In this document: in pieces, positions 47,942 to 61,559 of the stretch
Layout of the letters: every line of letters begins with the position of its first letter
How positions within the stretch are numbered: the first letter of the stretch is position 1
Source of the DNA: Pyrocephalus nanus
Taxonomy: Eukaryota; Chordata; Aves; Passeriformes; Tyrannidae
NCBI GenBank assembly: GCA_038380795.1
Contig: CM076260.1
Location: forward strand, 74,437,843-74,501,842
Length of the DNA: 64,000 bases
Direction of reading: 5' to 3'
Notes under the pieces: generated by a model
The model's input: only the letters and a program-made list of their open reading frames with translations
Database searches by the model: none
Told to the model about the DNA's origin: nothing
Made by a program: the position numbers and the translations under genes

Positions 47942-50900
47942 AGCACTGCCTCTGGGAGACTGAAGTTCAGTAGCAGGGAACAGAGTTTGCCAAAAGCGGT
48001 TTAGAACAGCCACTTTGGCTGGGATCTTGACAGCCATTCCTGTTAAACCCGGCTGAATCATCTCCAGCATAGCTCTGTCTAGGCAAGAGACATAAGATTT
48101 ATAATAATCACTTGGAATGGCTTTGTAAGTGCATTGTAAACGACTTCTTTGAATTGCACATAACCTTTTCCAGTAGAGATTCTGATCATCGTAGAAGTGA
48201 TGTAGTTGTCTGTGGATTGAAGAAATCTGCGCTAATCTTTCTGGTGGTAAAGTCCTTTCCTACAGCTCACAGTAGGAATGGTCCCTTCAGTTACAGTAAT
48301 GATTCATGATTATGTTGAAAGTTGATAGCTCAGCATGGGTGTGTCTATGCCAAAAGCCTGCACAGGATGCCTGGACGTAGCCCAGGTGGGGGAAGGAAAA
48401 CTATGGTTGGTCTGGCTAAGAGACCCAGCCAACTCCCCAGAATTAGTGGCAAACCAGATGGCACAGTAAGGTAGTTCAGGACAAATACTTCTGCTTAGAT
48501 ATGGCTTAGACACCTCTGCTATGCTCGAAATACTGTCTCACAATATTAAAGAGGGGTTGATTGAGTGGGAACCATTCCTTATCAGCAGGATCTGCCCTTT
48601 TGCAGTCAATGTGGTTATGTTCTTTTCTCAGAGTAACTAACAGGTTCATAACCTTTAGCAGTGAAGAAGAAAGCACGTGTATTTTCTGCAGGGAGTGTAC
48701 CCTCCTGGAAGAAGACCCACTGTTAAGTGTGGAGCCCTTAAATGTTCAAGATTTTTCAGGGATGGGGCTGAAGTTCTTTTCAAACATGGGTTTTCTCACC
48801 AAGGTCGCCTGAAGATCCACCCTGTATGTATTCTGGACATTCAATTGTTGAAGCTTGGGTTTTCCCATGTATGGACAGAGTATAGGATGGGGAAATAATT
48901 CCAGTTTATCCTAAGGCCAGTATTTATGGGATGCAATGATAAGACAGGCCTTCAAAGGTGTTACACAGCAGGTAAGAATTATTTTATTGGTTCTTTCCCG
49001 GAGAAATTCTTGAAGTTAATGAAAAGGTAATAAGGTGAAAACAGAAAAAGAAATAATTAGTGCTAAGTGGTAGAAGACTGAGAAGTATCATATTAAAGAG
49101 AAAATGGAAGGCAGATACATGTCTGAAGTGTGAGGTGTGACTGCTGAAAACACCACTGGTCTTCACAGGTTTTATGAAAATGGGCTGTTGTTTAAAGTGA
49201 ACTACAAGAGACATTTCTAAAAACACAAACAAAATCAAGGGCAAAGTTAAGGAAAAAGAAATAGGTTGTCTGATCTTCACCAAAGTGTCAGGAACAAGAG
49301 CAATCACTGGGTGGAAGATTTCAGGACAGCAACAGCACGTAGAAGGTCATGGGAACAAAAGGGTGCACATCCAAAGCCTACAGCAAGAAGTGTTAATTTG
49401 ATGCAAGAGAGGGAAGAATCAAAGTTTATAAAAGACTTTATTGAATGGGATGAAACAGATGCACCATCAGGAGTTAATAATAAAGAATTGTTGAAAACAC
49501 ATTTCATACTGTTGGGGATCTCTGCAATTTCCTTTGATTAGAAAAGAGCTTTTTGGTGGAGCAGTCCAGAATCTTTCTGTTGAAAAGCACTCAGTCATAA
49601 AAATATTGTTTTAACAAAAGCATTTGGATATTTGTGTGTGTGTGCACATAAGCATGCCTCTGCATATTTGGACTGACATGAATGAAATTCTCCAGGAAAC
49701 ATTTTACAGACTTTTTATGCTTTTTAAGGATTCTTCCTGTACAAGTAGATAAATTGTAAGAGTTTCCACTTCTAAATATATGTTCTCTTATGCTATAAGG
49801 GGATTACTTACATGCTATTGAAGATTTCTTTGTGAACCATTTTTGCTTTTATTGAGAATATTAAAAGAAAAGCATACAATAGTTAAAAACTGACTCTTTT
49901 GATTTTCATACCGATATTTGTGCCTGGAAGATGCCAGAGATAGGTTTGTTATGAAAAAAAAGAGGAAGCACCTTGTGTATTGCCCTTGGAAATATCCACT
50001 GATATGCATGCAGGTATTTCTAATTGCACACTCTGCTGCCATGCAGTGGGAATGTGAGCCTTCCCTTTCCTTATTACATGAATATTGGCAAGTGAATGAC
50101 ATAACTGAAATATATCAGTAAGAGTCTTGCCAGAACCATAGGACTACAAGGACACTGTAACATGAGACATTTGTTTAGAGCTGCCTTCACAAATAAGCAC
50201 CCCCGTTTTGTGCTCACGTCTTCCCCTTGCATAGCAAAGAGGCATTTGGGAGTGGTGGGAGTCAGTACTTTGCTACTATCTATTACTCTGAGACTTCATC
50301 CCACAGGCTATCTTTTAGTCTTTTAGACTAAATGACATGTCTGGAGAAGATTATGCCAGGTTTCTAGCACATAGCACCTTTGCCAGGTCTGAAACATGGC
50401 AGCTAATTTCAGAGCTAACAGCAAGCCAAAATAAATTGCTCAGAATTTGGTCCCTCCATGGACAGTGCTCCCTTATCATAACTGCTTGCAGTCTCTTCCT
50501 CTGAAGTCAGCTGAAGTCTGCCTCTGACTTTCAGCTAAAGTCAGCCAGTATGATACTGAAACCTGAAACATTTGCTTGAAAGAGACTGTTTAAGGTAGGC
50601 ATCTGGGAGAGGACAGGAGCAATAAACAGACCAAATTCACTCCTCTGGGAAGTGGACAAAACTTGGTGTCAACAGTGAGCTCAGCTACGGCCATAACACT
50701 GGGAAGGAGCATGCAAAAGACAAAGTGTGTAAGAACTTGTGCAGGCATTGCACATCATTCCCTCTATTTTTATATGCTTTAAAGGGGACACCCCTACGGC
50801 AAATAAAATAATGCTACAGTGTCTCTTACTGTGGGCTTGTTTTCTCAGGATGCTTCCCTTGATTAACAACAGGGTCAGAATGGCTCGGCAGCCCACTGTG

Positions 50901-51391
50901 TTGCTTTTGCAAAATCAAACCTCCACAATCTCCCAGAATTCTCAAGCCTTCCTCTTTCTTGACAGGTTCCTGGCCTTGTAGTTTCCCCCACACTTCCCCA
51001 ATTAAAATGTTCCGGCCCCGGACAAGGGAAGCCATGCACAGCTGCTCGCCTGGCTTTCCAGTCACTGTGATGGCTGGAGCTGCGGGCCAAAACCTTAGAA
51101 ACAGAGTTTTAATTTAGATTTTGGCCAAGCTGTGGCCTATTTTAAGCCTTTAAAAACACTCTGGATCTTGTACAGATCTCCATTGCCTTTAAGTAAACCA
51201 GTGGCAACAGCACAACTGAGCTTCCCAGCAGCACCCTGGGGAAAATGGGGAGAAGGAATCAGGATCTTGCCCATTGTTTTACTGTTTGCACAGAGTAGCT
51301 TCAGGTTTTGTTCCAGACTCTCAGCAGAGGCAGACCTTCTGCTGTTTTGTCAGTTTAATGGGAATTTAATGTATCTTTTTCTTCTCCCCAG

Positions 51392-51617
51392 ATGTGTTAA
51401 CAGATACATGGATCTGCATCTTTATAGCCAGATCCCTGAACAAATGTGCAAAGATGATAAGGGTGTGAAGAGCTTTCCCTTGTCCTCTTCAGAACATGTC
51501 ACTAGCTGTCCTAACCCCTGGGGTGTTCCTGCTACCTACTCTGCTGCCCCCCCAGGACCTCGAGGCCAGGCGGGGAAGGGAGGGCCAAGGGGCCAGCAGC
51601 TCCCCCTCACCAGCTGA
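51392..51617 (+). other. Candidate terminal exon after a strong acceptor-like site
   Basis: The sequence ATCTTTTTCTTCTCCCCAG (ending at 51391) is a textbook-like polypyrimidine tract plus AG. From 51392 a frame stays open to TGA at 51615-51617, encoding about 74 residues from 'CVNRYMDLHLYSQIPEQMCK' through 'GVKSFPLSSSEHVTSC' to a Gly/Pro/Arg-rich end ('PPGPRGQAGKGGPRGQQ'). The same frame is open upstream to 51099 without an ATG, 172 codons in total. The end is GC-rich, which lowers stop frequency. I do not recognise the protein; the Gly-Pro run is collagen-like only superficially. Evidence is limited to the splice-like signal and open frame. Confidence 0.22.
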
Positions 51618-53140
51618 GTCCTGGCAATGGGGCAAGCTTCTTTTCCCAGAAATCTTTGGGAGGTTCTATTGCAGGGCATCACAGCTCTGTTACCAGCAGT
51701 CTCCCAGCAATTCCTGGCATTTTGCATGAGGTTCCCCCAGCCCAGAACTCTTCATCTGGCAGGGTAAGAGGAGGCAGTGGGCATGTGAACCATATGAGCT
51801 TCACCATCGCCTACAGATCATGTCAAGTATTTCCCTATCAGGAATATATTTAGTTGGGAAACAAGAAGGCTTTCATGAAATCAGAGGAGTAAAATTCTGT
51901 GATGGACTTTTAGGAAAGGAAGGAAAACCTAAGGATGAGCTCATTTAAAGTGTAGTTTAGGCAACGACTGGGCTTACATGGTGTGGTGATCTGGGAGGAG
52001 GGGGACCCAGGGAGTTGAGCTGTAGCAGCCCTTGGCTATCCCATGCCTGAGTGAGCCAGCCTCTCTTTAGATGGTGAAGGCATCTCATCCTCCACCAGGA
52101 ACAGGGATAGGTCTGGTCATGTTGCCACAGCATAACAGGGCTCCTCTGATAGAAGCAGTGTCTTCACAGAAAGAAAAGCACTTTGCCTCATCTTTTACAC
52201 AGGGCAAGCAGAGACATCAAACATTAACTTTCTTCTGTTGCCAGTGAGTGGGGTTAGAGCTTAAGATCAGAGATGTATGGAATATGGTCTGAACATGAAC
52301 TCTGCTCCTCTTCTTACCAGCATAAACTTTAGGGATGAAACTCACCTCAGCTCAAACAAGGTCTTAGGTTGTTCTGTGCCTTAGTTCTCTGCAAATAGAA
52401 ATCCTGCTGTGATGACTGTGTTGAAGACCTAAGACAGACAGGAAACATTCCTCCCTTGCTCTGGGTGGCACCACTAATTGAGTTCATTTAAACAGAAAAG
52501 ATACTTTTTTGTTTAACAGTCTACAGTTAGTCTGAGGTATTAGGTACTAGACAGATTAAAATGCATGCAGCATTGTTCATTTTCAGTTATTCCTCTCATT
52601 TGCTGTTAAATATAGAGAATAGATCTACAGTTCAAATATAATGGTACCTGGGGACTGACTAATCTATAGCACTAGCCTGCAGACTGGATGGACTCTGCCA
52701 TTAGTCATGCTTGTGGAGTCTGAGGCACAGCTATACTCAGAGACATGCTTTTCTCTGTGCACAGCGATTGAATGAAGATCATGAACTAGTTTGCTGAGGC
52801 ACTTTTATAAGTCCCTCCTCAAACCTAAACCTTACTAAGTTTCTGTTCTTCTCACTTGGACTTTCTTACAGTTGTGTCTTGATGTTAGTATATTATGTCA
52901 CCCATCACTTCAGGGAAAATGACAACAGCCAATTTCTGTACACTGGAAAATGATAGGCTAGTTATAAGGTGTCTACTGTGATTCAGCATTTGCTGAACTG
53001 TTAACACATTTCTTTTCAGCTGACAGTGCTCATTGTAACTGGAAGTCTAATTGGAGTAAGGGACTTACACAGATCTGCTCTCCTGTAAAATTTGATTTTT
53101 AAATCAATGGCAGTACAGTCAGCTCTACTAATGTTCTGCA

Positions 53141-53170
53141 TTTTTTTTTCTTGTTTTTTTTTTTTTTTTT
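53141..53170 (+). repeat. T-rich tract with T17 run
   Basis: T9, C, TTG, then 17 thymines. It produces a lysine-rich chance frame on the minus strand. Confidence 0.88.
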
Positions 53171-54654
53171 AATCACTGTTTTTCCTTTAAATAGTGTGCT
53201 GGTTTCTGTGTAATCAAAATTCGTATAGAAAAAAATCCAGGGGACATGAGTGACAACACACAGCTTGCACAGCAGTCTGGAAAGCTCTGCAGATGAAGGC
53301 AAGTAAAGCAGACATCTCATGATCCCTGACCTAGCAGCTCTCCATGTGTAATGAAAGCTTTTGAGAGGAGTCAAGACTTGTGTGCTTCAGGCAGCCTTGG
53401 CTAGGTGAAAAATTATTAAACAAATATTTTCATGCAGCTTCTCCTCACCAGACCACAGCACTGCCTGACCATGCAGGGTAAAATTTCTGCTCAGTGACAG
53501 CCACTTGCCCACTCCATCCCTGTGTCCTTTCTCCTGCATATATCCTTCTGGCCTGTTTAGGGATAGAGGAGTGAAAATGATGGGGCCTCAGAGTGGACTT
53601 TAGAAAAGGGACAGAAGGTGAGTGAAGTGGACCAGAAACTAGATGCTGATAGTCAAGGCAAAGGAAGCAGAAAGGCAGTGTTGCAGGTTTGGAAGTCAGA
53701 GATGAAGTCATCAAGGGATATATAACACAAACTGATAGCCAGCAATAAGTGAGTACAGGGATTCAGATAACATAATTTTCAACTGAAATAAATATGCCAA
53801 CCTTCCAAGAGGACAGCTATAATTAGGGAGGAAGTCATTTCACAAACAAACATAAACAGGGATCAGCTCTTCAGGCTAGGAGAAGTGAGGAGCATGGTCC
53901 CTTCCCCTTGAGATAACCTTGGGGTAAGGACCAGACTGGGAAGGAAACATCAGAAGTCAATGTGACTTGGCAGTGGCCATCGCCCAGGGAATGTGATATG
54001 TCAGACTCATTTCTAAAAATCCTGTCTCTGTTTGTCTCAATTATCAAGGACTGAAGCACCCACAGCTTTTGTGCAGACTGCACAGGATGGGGCATGGGCA
54101 CACAGTGGCTTCCCAAACCTGTTCTTTGTCCTTGCCAAAATATGACCCCTGATAAAAGAACCACTTCTCCCTTCTCTCCTCCAAGATATAAATCTCTTCA
54201 GAATGAGACTGGAAACAGGCCAAGGTTCAGCTGGTCTTAATCTGCCTCCACCTTATGATCCATGCTTCAGAAAGGGGTGTAGCTCCAGTTTCCATCATGC
54301 ACTGGTTATATGGCAGACAGTGCAGATACTGTACAGACACTGGTCAGTAGCAGCACCACAGAATAACTATGTCTGGTCTTTATGAAATGGTCCTTTACCT
54401 TCTGATCTTCATTCAGTGCATAGGTTGGCTGATAAAGAATCGAAACAGAAGTTTCCTCCCACAAACCTCTAAGTGTCACCTTTGTGAAGCAGAAGTTACT
54501 TCCTTCTTGCAAGTTATCTGCCAGTTTGCATACAAAAGGGAGATTACTTGTGTAAGGATATTAAATTCTCAAGTCAAAAGAGGATTTATTATGGACTTTA
54601 AGACTGATAAGCTTTTTCACTTTACATTCATCAGTTTAAAAATCAAATGAAAGA

Positions 54655-54670
54655 CTGCTTGCTTGCTTGC
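54655..54670 (+). repeat. (GCTT)4 microsatellite
   Basis: Four tetranucleotide units CTTG/GCTT in tandem. Confidence 0.85.
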
Positions 54671-55739
54671 TTTTTGGTTTCTGAGAAATAGGGTTTAAGA
54701 AACAACGGTATAAAAATGTATTGTATCTGAAAAAACAAGCCATAGTAAATAATATCTATTCATATTCTATGTAAATTCACACCCTGGATTCGCAAGAAAC
54801 TTGTTGGCAGCAGATGCAATGGACATATATAGACACTGTTGGCAGAAAAAGCACTTCCATTATTCATTTGTCACTGGTGCCCAGGACTGTGATGCTATTC
54901 AAGGTAATGTACTGTCTCAAAATAAATCTTTTATCACTACTCACTTCAGCAGCCGGAGCTGGTGATATATACAAGCACATACAGATACAAGGCCAAATGA
55001 CAGCCATCTCTTGCTGGAACTGCTCTATTGCAACACAGTTTCATTTAAATACATTAAATGCACTGTTCTTTTAGAGGATTTTATCAAGTTACTGGTCAGA
55101 TATGTCTGCTGATGTACAGACTCTGATGTGTACAGTGCCTTACACGCACATCTAACAGGTACCTTCACAGCAAAGACCTGTGGCAGTCTGTGCAGAAAAG
55201 CAGTAATGATGAGTGACTGATAGCACTGGAAAAGGTGAAGGGACTCTGTGCTTCCCTGAAGTGAGGTCCACAAGAGTGGTAACAAGACCCAGAACAGAAA
55301 GAAACAGCAAGATAAATTTTTAAAAGGTCTTTCTTCATTAGACTGGACTGATGCTAATGTAAAGGAAAACTCCATTTGTCTCCAAAGAGATGAAATAGTA
55401 TACAGTGTTAATATATTTGATCCCAAATTGAATCCATCTTATTTGAATCAGATTATGGTTTTCATCAGCTTAGATGCTAGAATAGACTTGAAAATTGACA
55501 AAAAAGAAAAGTAGAACTTTTCAGCTGAAGTTTTGAATCGCAAAAACACTGAGAATATAAATGCACAGTCACATTTAACTACAATTCCTTAGAGCAAAAA
55601 ACAGAATGGCAACTTTGACAGTGCTTAATAGAGTATTTAAATTTAAAACTTTACATTCGGAGTTTTTATTTGGTCTGAAACATAGTGAAGGGGTTTTGGT
55701 GTGTGGAATCTGAAGCATAGCAAGGGAGACTATTTTATG

Positions 55740-55776
55740 GGGTACAAACTCAAGGAGACAGGGTACAAACTCAAGG
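55740..55776 (+). repeat. 21-bp-period tandem duplication
   Basis: GGGTACAAACTCAAGG occurs at 55740-55755 and again at 55761-55776, identical over 16 bp. Confidence 0.92.
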
Positions 55777-58067
55777 CACAGAAAGATGGTTCCTACAGAG
55801 ACCAATTCAATTTTTTTTCTAGTTAAGTGGTTCTGAAGGTCTTTGTAACTTAAAGACTAAAATGAGAAGTACTTGATAACCTAATAAAATATCCACTGCT
55901 CCCATAGTCATTATGGGACAAGAGGACCCCCCAGAGAAGTAGATCTTGGCCCCAGCAGTCTCACTTGGGGGCTGATGGTGGCAGGATATGAGGTTGTGCT
56001 TCCAGAAGGATATAAGGAAGTGAAAGCAAGTCTGGCTGCAGAGGATCCAGCAGCACATGTGGGAGGAAGCATAAGCAGACAGGATGCTCCACTAAAATGC
56101 AGAGCACTGTGCAAGCAATGTTCAGGTGAGGCATGAGAGGAACCACAATGGCAGAGCACCTCTAGAACTAAGCATCTAGAAAAGCGGTGTAAGGACCAGC
56201 TAAACTCTAGCTATGTGGTGCTCCTCATAGCCATTGGAATTGCCTCCAGTGTGTGGCAACGCCATTGTCCCAGCACTGGGTTCCCCCACACCCTGATGGC
56301 TCACATCATAGAAGCTCACAGTTCTCTCTGCCCTAGAGAACACTGGACCCTACGGGGACTCTCAAGGGGCTTTCACCTACTTCTTTGCTGCTCCCTGAAG
56401 AACCACCAGGCTTTGCTGGTGCTGGATCACAGCTCTGTTTCTCCCCCATGCCTCCAGTTTGAACCACTGCCTGCAAATATCTCCACAGAGCTGCGGTCCT
56501 GCAACTGCTCTGCATGAGTCCTCAAAGGGCTCCAGAACCATGACCAGAGAGTGGCATAATGGTCCAGACCATCATCTGCAAAATCTAATTCCCTCTTTGG
56601 GCCCTGTGGCTTGAAGGCCGGCCTCACTGCTTCTTCTCCTCCACCATCAGCACCCATGCCAGCAGCTGTTCTCTTATGGATGGGCTCAGAGAGGTGGCTT
56701 TAACATCACCCCTCCTCTCCTGCATTTGCCTGGCCAGGGGGCCAGGCATTTATACAAAAGGGACAGGAAATGGCATTTAGATACACAAATGAGTTGGCTG
56801 AGGGCTAGGATATGCAGTGTAACATGCTTGAGATAATTGTGTATGTAGTTCTCGGAAACTCATTCCTCTAGGGTTTGATTAACAAGAAATGCCTTGCTTT
56901 TCAAAAAGCTAATGAGGGAAGTGCAGCTTTAATCTAGATAGGTAAAATATTGTCTTTTAAATTGTTTTTATAGTTCCCATCATTTGCTGCAATAGTTAAA
57001 GTCCATTTAGTAAAACTAAATCCCTTGATTTTTCTTGCCCAGTATTTGTTTCAATATATGGATATTTGTCCTTCAAAATCCTTTGAACACTATCCAAGTC
57101 TCCATGTCAGTCAAAGTCACTGTATTTATCGATCTTCTACATTTTAATCCACTGTTCGCTAGAGTATGTAGACACCACAATTAAATAGCAGAATCAGTCT
57201 CATGGGAGAAATTTCTGATCCATCTTCTGACAAGAAAACCAAGATTGCCCACTCTGGCTGGAGAGTTCTCCATCCTCCCTGTTCTGCTGCATGCCTGTAT
57301 GAAATAAAGGCATCTGCTTTTTGTCCAGTCTCTTCTGAGGGTGCAACCAAATGGTCTTGTTCCACCTCTGGTGACTGGGACATGAGCAAAAGCTAAGGCA
57401 GCTGCTTCAGTTTTGACTGGCTAAGTCTTTTCACACAGGCAGAGGAAGCATTGTCTGTGGGATGAGTAACATTTTTTGGTGGGTTAGATTGCAGACACTG
57501 TCAATAGGCATCAGGTGAGATTTGGAATAGTTCAGAAGAGGATTCCTGGATTTCAGCGTCAGCATTCTAAAACAGGATGTCAAATTCCTGAGGAGTAATA
57601 CATTCCCAACCAGATGTACAACATTTTTAAGAGGTTAATTTTCACTGGTCTAGTGCTGGTTTTTTATTGTAGGCACTTAATGAGCTGAAAGGATGGTTAC
57701 AGAAAGCCAAAAGCAAACAACCAAATTTATGTGCAAGTGGGAAGCCTCTAAAACCAGACAGTGCAGCAGCTAGAGATTCCACACTGAGGTTTTAAGGTCT
57801 TTGCTAGCATCTGTACAAGCAAATCAACAATATTACTCGTTAGGGAGATCTACTGTGCTCTCTCAAAGCTTATGCATCATGTAGGCTTGGATCATCTCAG
57901 CAGTAGGAGATTCCCCAGAACAAGAGCAGGCTTGAGCACTTGCTTCTGTGCCTCATAGCAATCAGAGCAGCTAACAAACTCAGGCAGGGCCTGACAGCTG
58001 AAGAATTAGTTCTTCTTTTCTACTAACCTACAGACAAGTTCTGGCATTGAGGTGGGTCTGCTCTCTT

Positions 58068-58655
58068 CTGCCAATGGCATCCCGGCTTGTATAAGCAATT
58101 GTGTGGCCAGCAGGACCAGGGAACTGAGTATTCTCCTGGCACTGGTGAGGCTGTGATCCTGTGTTTAGTTTTGGGCCCCTCACTGCAAGAAAGACAATTA
58201 GGTACTGGAACATGGCCAGAGAAGGGTAATGGAGCAGGTGAAGAGTCTGGAGAACAAACCTTATGATGAGTGGCTGAGGGAGCTGGGGGTGTTTAGCCTG
58301 GAGAAAAGAAGGCTCAGGGGGGAACCTTACCACTCTCTACAACTACCTAAAAGGAGACTGTAGCCAGGTAGGGTGTGGTCTCTTCTCCCAGGTAAACAGT
58401 AACAGGACAAAGGAAATGGCCTCTAGCTGTGCCAGTGGTGGATATTAGGAAAACTTTCTTCACCAAAAAGGTTGTCAGACATTGGAATGGGCTGCCCAGG
58501 GAAGTGGTGTAGTCAGACCCCTGAAGGTATTTAAAAGATAAGTACACACGCCTTTTAGGGACGTGATTTACTGGTGGACTTGGCAGGGCTAGAATAAAGG
58601 TTGGACTTGAGGATATCAAAGGTCTTTTGCAACCTAAATGATTCTATGTTTCTAT
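58068..58655 (+). mobile_element. CR1 LINE, 3' fragment
   Basis: Plus-strand CR1 covering the last part of ORF2 and the 3' tail. DNA-level landmarks in order are TGTGGCCAGCAGGA, TTTTGGGCCCCTCACT, CAGAGAAGGGTAA, GGGAGCTGGGGGTGTTTAGC, ACAACTACCTAAAAGGAG, TTGTCAGACATTGGAATGGG and CTGCCCAGGGAAGTGGT, then the tail ending AACCTAAATGATTCTATG at about 58631-58648. Stops and small indels break the frame throughout. The copy is 5'-truncated at about 58068 (approximate) and retains none of the RT catalytic core. The 58028-58333 and 58347-58619 minus-strand frames are antisense shadows of it. It looks somewhat less diverged than the copy at 15580-17371 by eye. Confidence 0.95.
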
Positions 58656-61479
58656 CCTCTGCCCATGCAGTTCCTCCTGCTAACTTGTTTTGCATCTTTC
58701 CTGATGTCCTTTGTCCTTTCCTGTGGTTCTAATGACCACAGTCATGTCCTCTGAGCACCACAATATTCATCACCATACACAACATCATGAAGAATCTTCA
58801 TATGAATGCAAATTTTCTTCAACTAGACCTGCACCATAATATGAACTTAGTATTTGACGACCTCAGAAAGTCAGAAACCATAAGGTTCAAATAACTGCCA
58901 CGTTTGTGTGCTCAAAGTCTACAGCATCCCTTCCTGCTCCTCTGTTGCCCTGGCTTCAAACCAGCATCCCTTGTTTGTGATTATACCATTCCAGGAGTGC
59001 AGATGCAAAAAAGCATTTCTGTGCTGTTTTAGTAAGAAGGACGTAAATACACTGGGAACATCTTCAATGAGGAGAGAAAATGTGGGAGAGCATGGGCTTT
59101 CATGTGGCATCACACTAATTAAGGGATAAATGGATGTACAGAAAACTGTATTGTGGGAAGCTGAGCTCTTAGCATATGCAAGTCCCTGGCCTTGTTGGCA
59201 GCATTCTGTAATACATCATTCTTACGTTACACGGTCAGGAGGTGCTGTCAGGAGCTATGAGCTGTTTGACTGGGCAGTACTGATGGCTGTTAATCTCACA
59301 AAATGGTCTTGGTTGTGAAGAGCTTATGTTCCACACAGCAGTGAAAGGAAGGCTGCCCACAAAAAGTATAGAGGTCACTGAGAGAGAGAAACATGAATAT
59401 AGCCCTGTAAATGGGCTGAAGTGTTGGTACATGTGAAAGGCTGGATGTGAAGCTGCTGCCGCTTACCCTGATTGTCAAAAGACTATTTCACCTTACTTAC
59501 TCATCTTCAGATCAAATTTCTCATTCCCTTAAAATGTCAAGTCTCACCTTCTCTATCTCCATGCTGTTACAAGTGTATCTTTAGGGTGCATTCACAGAGT
59601 GCTATATTGTTCTCATATCCAGTTGCTTTGCTAAAGCTGATATGATTCACTCATCTGGTTGGATTTTTACCAAGGCTTAAACTTGTTTGATCAGATCTAC
59701 CTCTGCCTGATGCATCCTATGCCATTCCTATACATAACAAAATTCTTCAAGCCACCTACGGAAACCAATACCCATCTCTCCACAGACTTAATTTCTGAGG
59801 CCTTTTTGGCTTTTCTTTCATGGATATGAGTCCTTGTTTCTTAGTTTGATGACTGTTTAATTGGATAGTTTAGCCTAAAATAAAAAGTCTCAAAATGGCT
59901 CCTGAGGCAGCTCACAATTAATTGTGATCCATCCATCCAAAACTTCTTCATGGTAAGAAATTACCCCATGCTGGTTTTTTATCTTAAACAAAAAAACCTA
60001 CGGATGTTAGTTTAACATGAGAAAAGAAAGTCTAATGAATAGTTTCTAATCCAGACAATCCCCTCACTTAATTTGCTGTTCAGGCTAGATATACACATCA
60101 AAAAACTGATGGGTAATATCTTATATCAGAAAGATATTTGTAACCCAGGAAATTCAGAATTCACAATCAATTAAAAAGAAAAAGGACACCAAATAACTCA
60201 ATGGAAAATATGTTGAAACTCACTGATCTTTCACAGAAAAGAATGTGGAAAATTACAGAAATACAGAAATGGTTTGGACTATTCAGAACAAGAAGTATAG
60301 CTGGTTCTGCCCCAAAAGAAATTTGTTAGAAGTAAACTGCAAACCACAAGTATCCACTGTACTTATTTCTAACTGTACATGTAGTGCTGACATTGTTAAA
60401 TAGTTCAAGATTTTCTCATATACAGGAGTCTTGCGTAATTGCATATGTTCATGAATTTTGGCAAATATATTCTTTGCATTATACAGGTGAATAAAAGCCT
60501 GCTCTTTGGTTGATATTCTGCACTTATGGTACTTAGAGGTTAGTGAATTTTGCACTTGGCTTGGTGAGTTTTCACAGCAGCTCATCAGTAAGAAAGGAGT
60601 TAAAAATTCATAGTACATTAACTGCTCTTAGACTTCAAAAATGGCATTGGTGCTGATGTAAGGAAAATGTTGTACACACAACCTATGTCTTATGTTTGGA
60701 ACTGCTAAACCTGAATAAACCCACAGACATACAAGTGTGCACACACAGAGAAATCTCTGCTACTGCAAATTGAAACAAAAACTGCTTCTGTGTGCAGTTT
60801 CACTTCTCTGTGCAGCTGGGAGGATGAAGCCCAAGCATCACTGAGGGCTGTCAGTCACTGAAACCTATCCCCCAGGGACCATAATTACCCCAAACCAACT
60901 GTTCAGCAAAGGGCACTGAAAGCAAAGCCTTCTGAATAATGCCATCGTCCTAATTACCTAAGGGTTTCTGTCTTCAAGAGACTGACTGATCAATTCTCTT
61001 CTCAGAACTTGAGACCTAAAGTTCATGCCGTGCTAAGGGAACAGCTTGATGAATCCGATTGCATTTGCTTTCTTCAAATATCTGCAGTGGCAAAAGCTGT
61101 TCCTCATCCTAGTGATTCTGCTGGAGAAGAGCAAAGACCCAGCTGGATGATGCTACATATACATAAGCATCCAAATGTATCTATAAAGCACCTGAGCCTC
61201 TTGTGTCTGCAAATTTAGATGAAAGTCTCACGACAGTTAGCTTTTCTGTGAAATCTGTGAAATGTCTGCTCTTTAACTGGTCAGAAGTTTCCCATGAACC
61301 ACCTCGACTGCTGTGCAAAAATACAGTCCCTGTTTGAATCCTATGGTATCCCTGACCTTTGGGAGCTCCTGCAGAGGACCTCCATGTGTTTCATTAGCCT
61401 GTGGCTGGAAACAGGTTCCTTCATCAGAAATACATGGTCTGGTATTTCCAGAGTCTGTACCCTTTTCCTTTTTGCTATT
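58656..61479. other. Unique AT-rich sequence without a supported gene
   Basis: There are short frames only (the longest is 111 codons on the minus strand, 60283-60618, and AT-rich). I see no repeats. Confidence 0.45.
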
Positions 61480-61497
61480 AAAAAAAAAAAAAAAAAA
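61480..61497 (+). repeat. A18 homopolymer
   Basis: Eighteen adenines in a row; no retroposon body recognised upstream. Confidence 0.9.
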
Positions 61498-61559
61498 GAA
61501 CAGAAGGTCCTGAAATAGTTTCTCTGTAGTGGTGGTTTTAAATATTTTCATCTCACATT

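Larger units (their letters stand above)
40601..51391. other. Unique sequence without a recognised gene
   Basis: About 10.8 kb with small tandem duplications (listed separately) and scattered short frames. 49251-49541 (plus) is a hydrophilic 96-codon frame without an early ATG, and 47558-47866 (minus) is a 102-codon frame. Neither matches a known family. Confidence 0.4.
51618..58067. other. Unique sequence without a recognised gene
   Basis: There are frames on both strands at 54-57 kb (up to 133 codons, 55025-55426 minus), with no nameable domain. Simple repeats are listed separately. No transposon body is seen until 58068. Confidence 0.45.

Noticed and set aside
58028..58619. Minus-strand frames of 101 and 90 codons
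   Set aside because: Antisense shadows of the plus-strand CR1 fragment.
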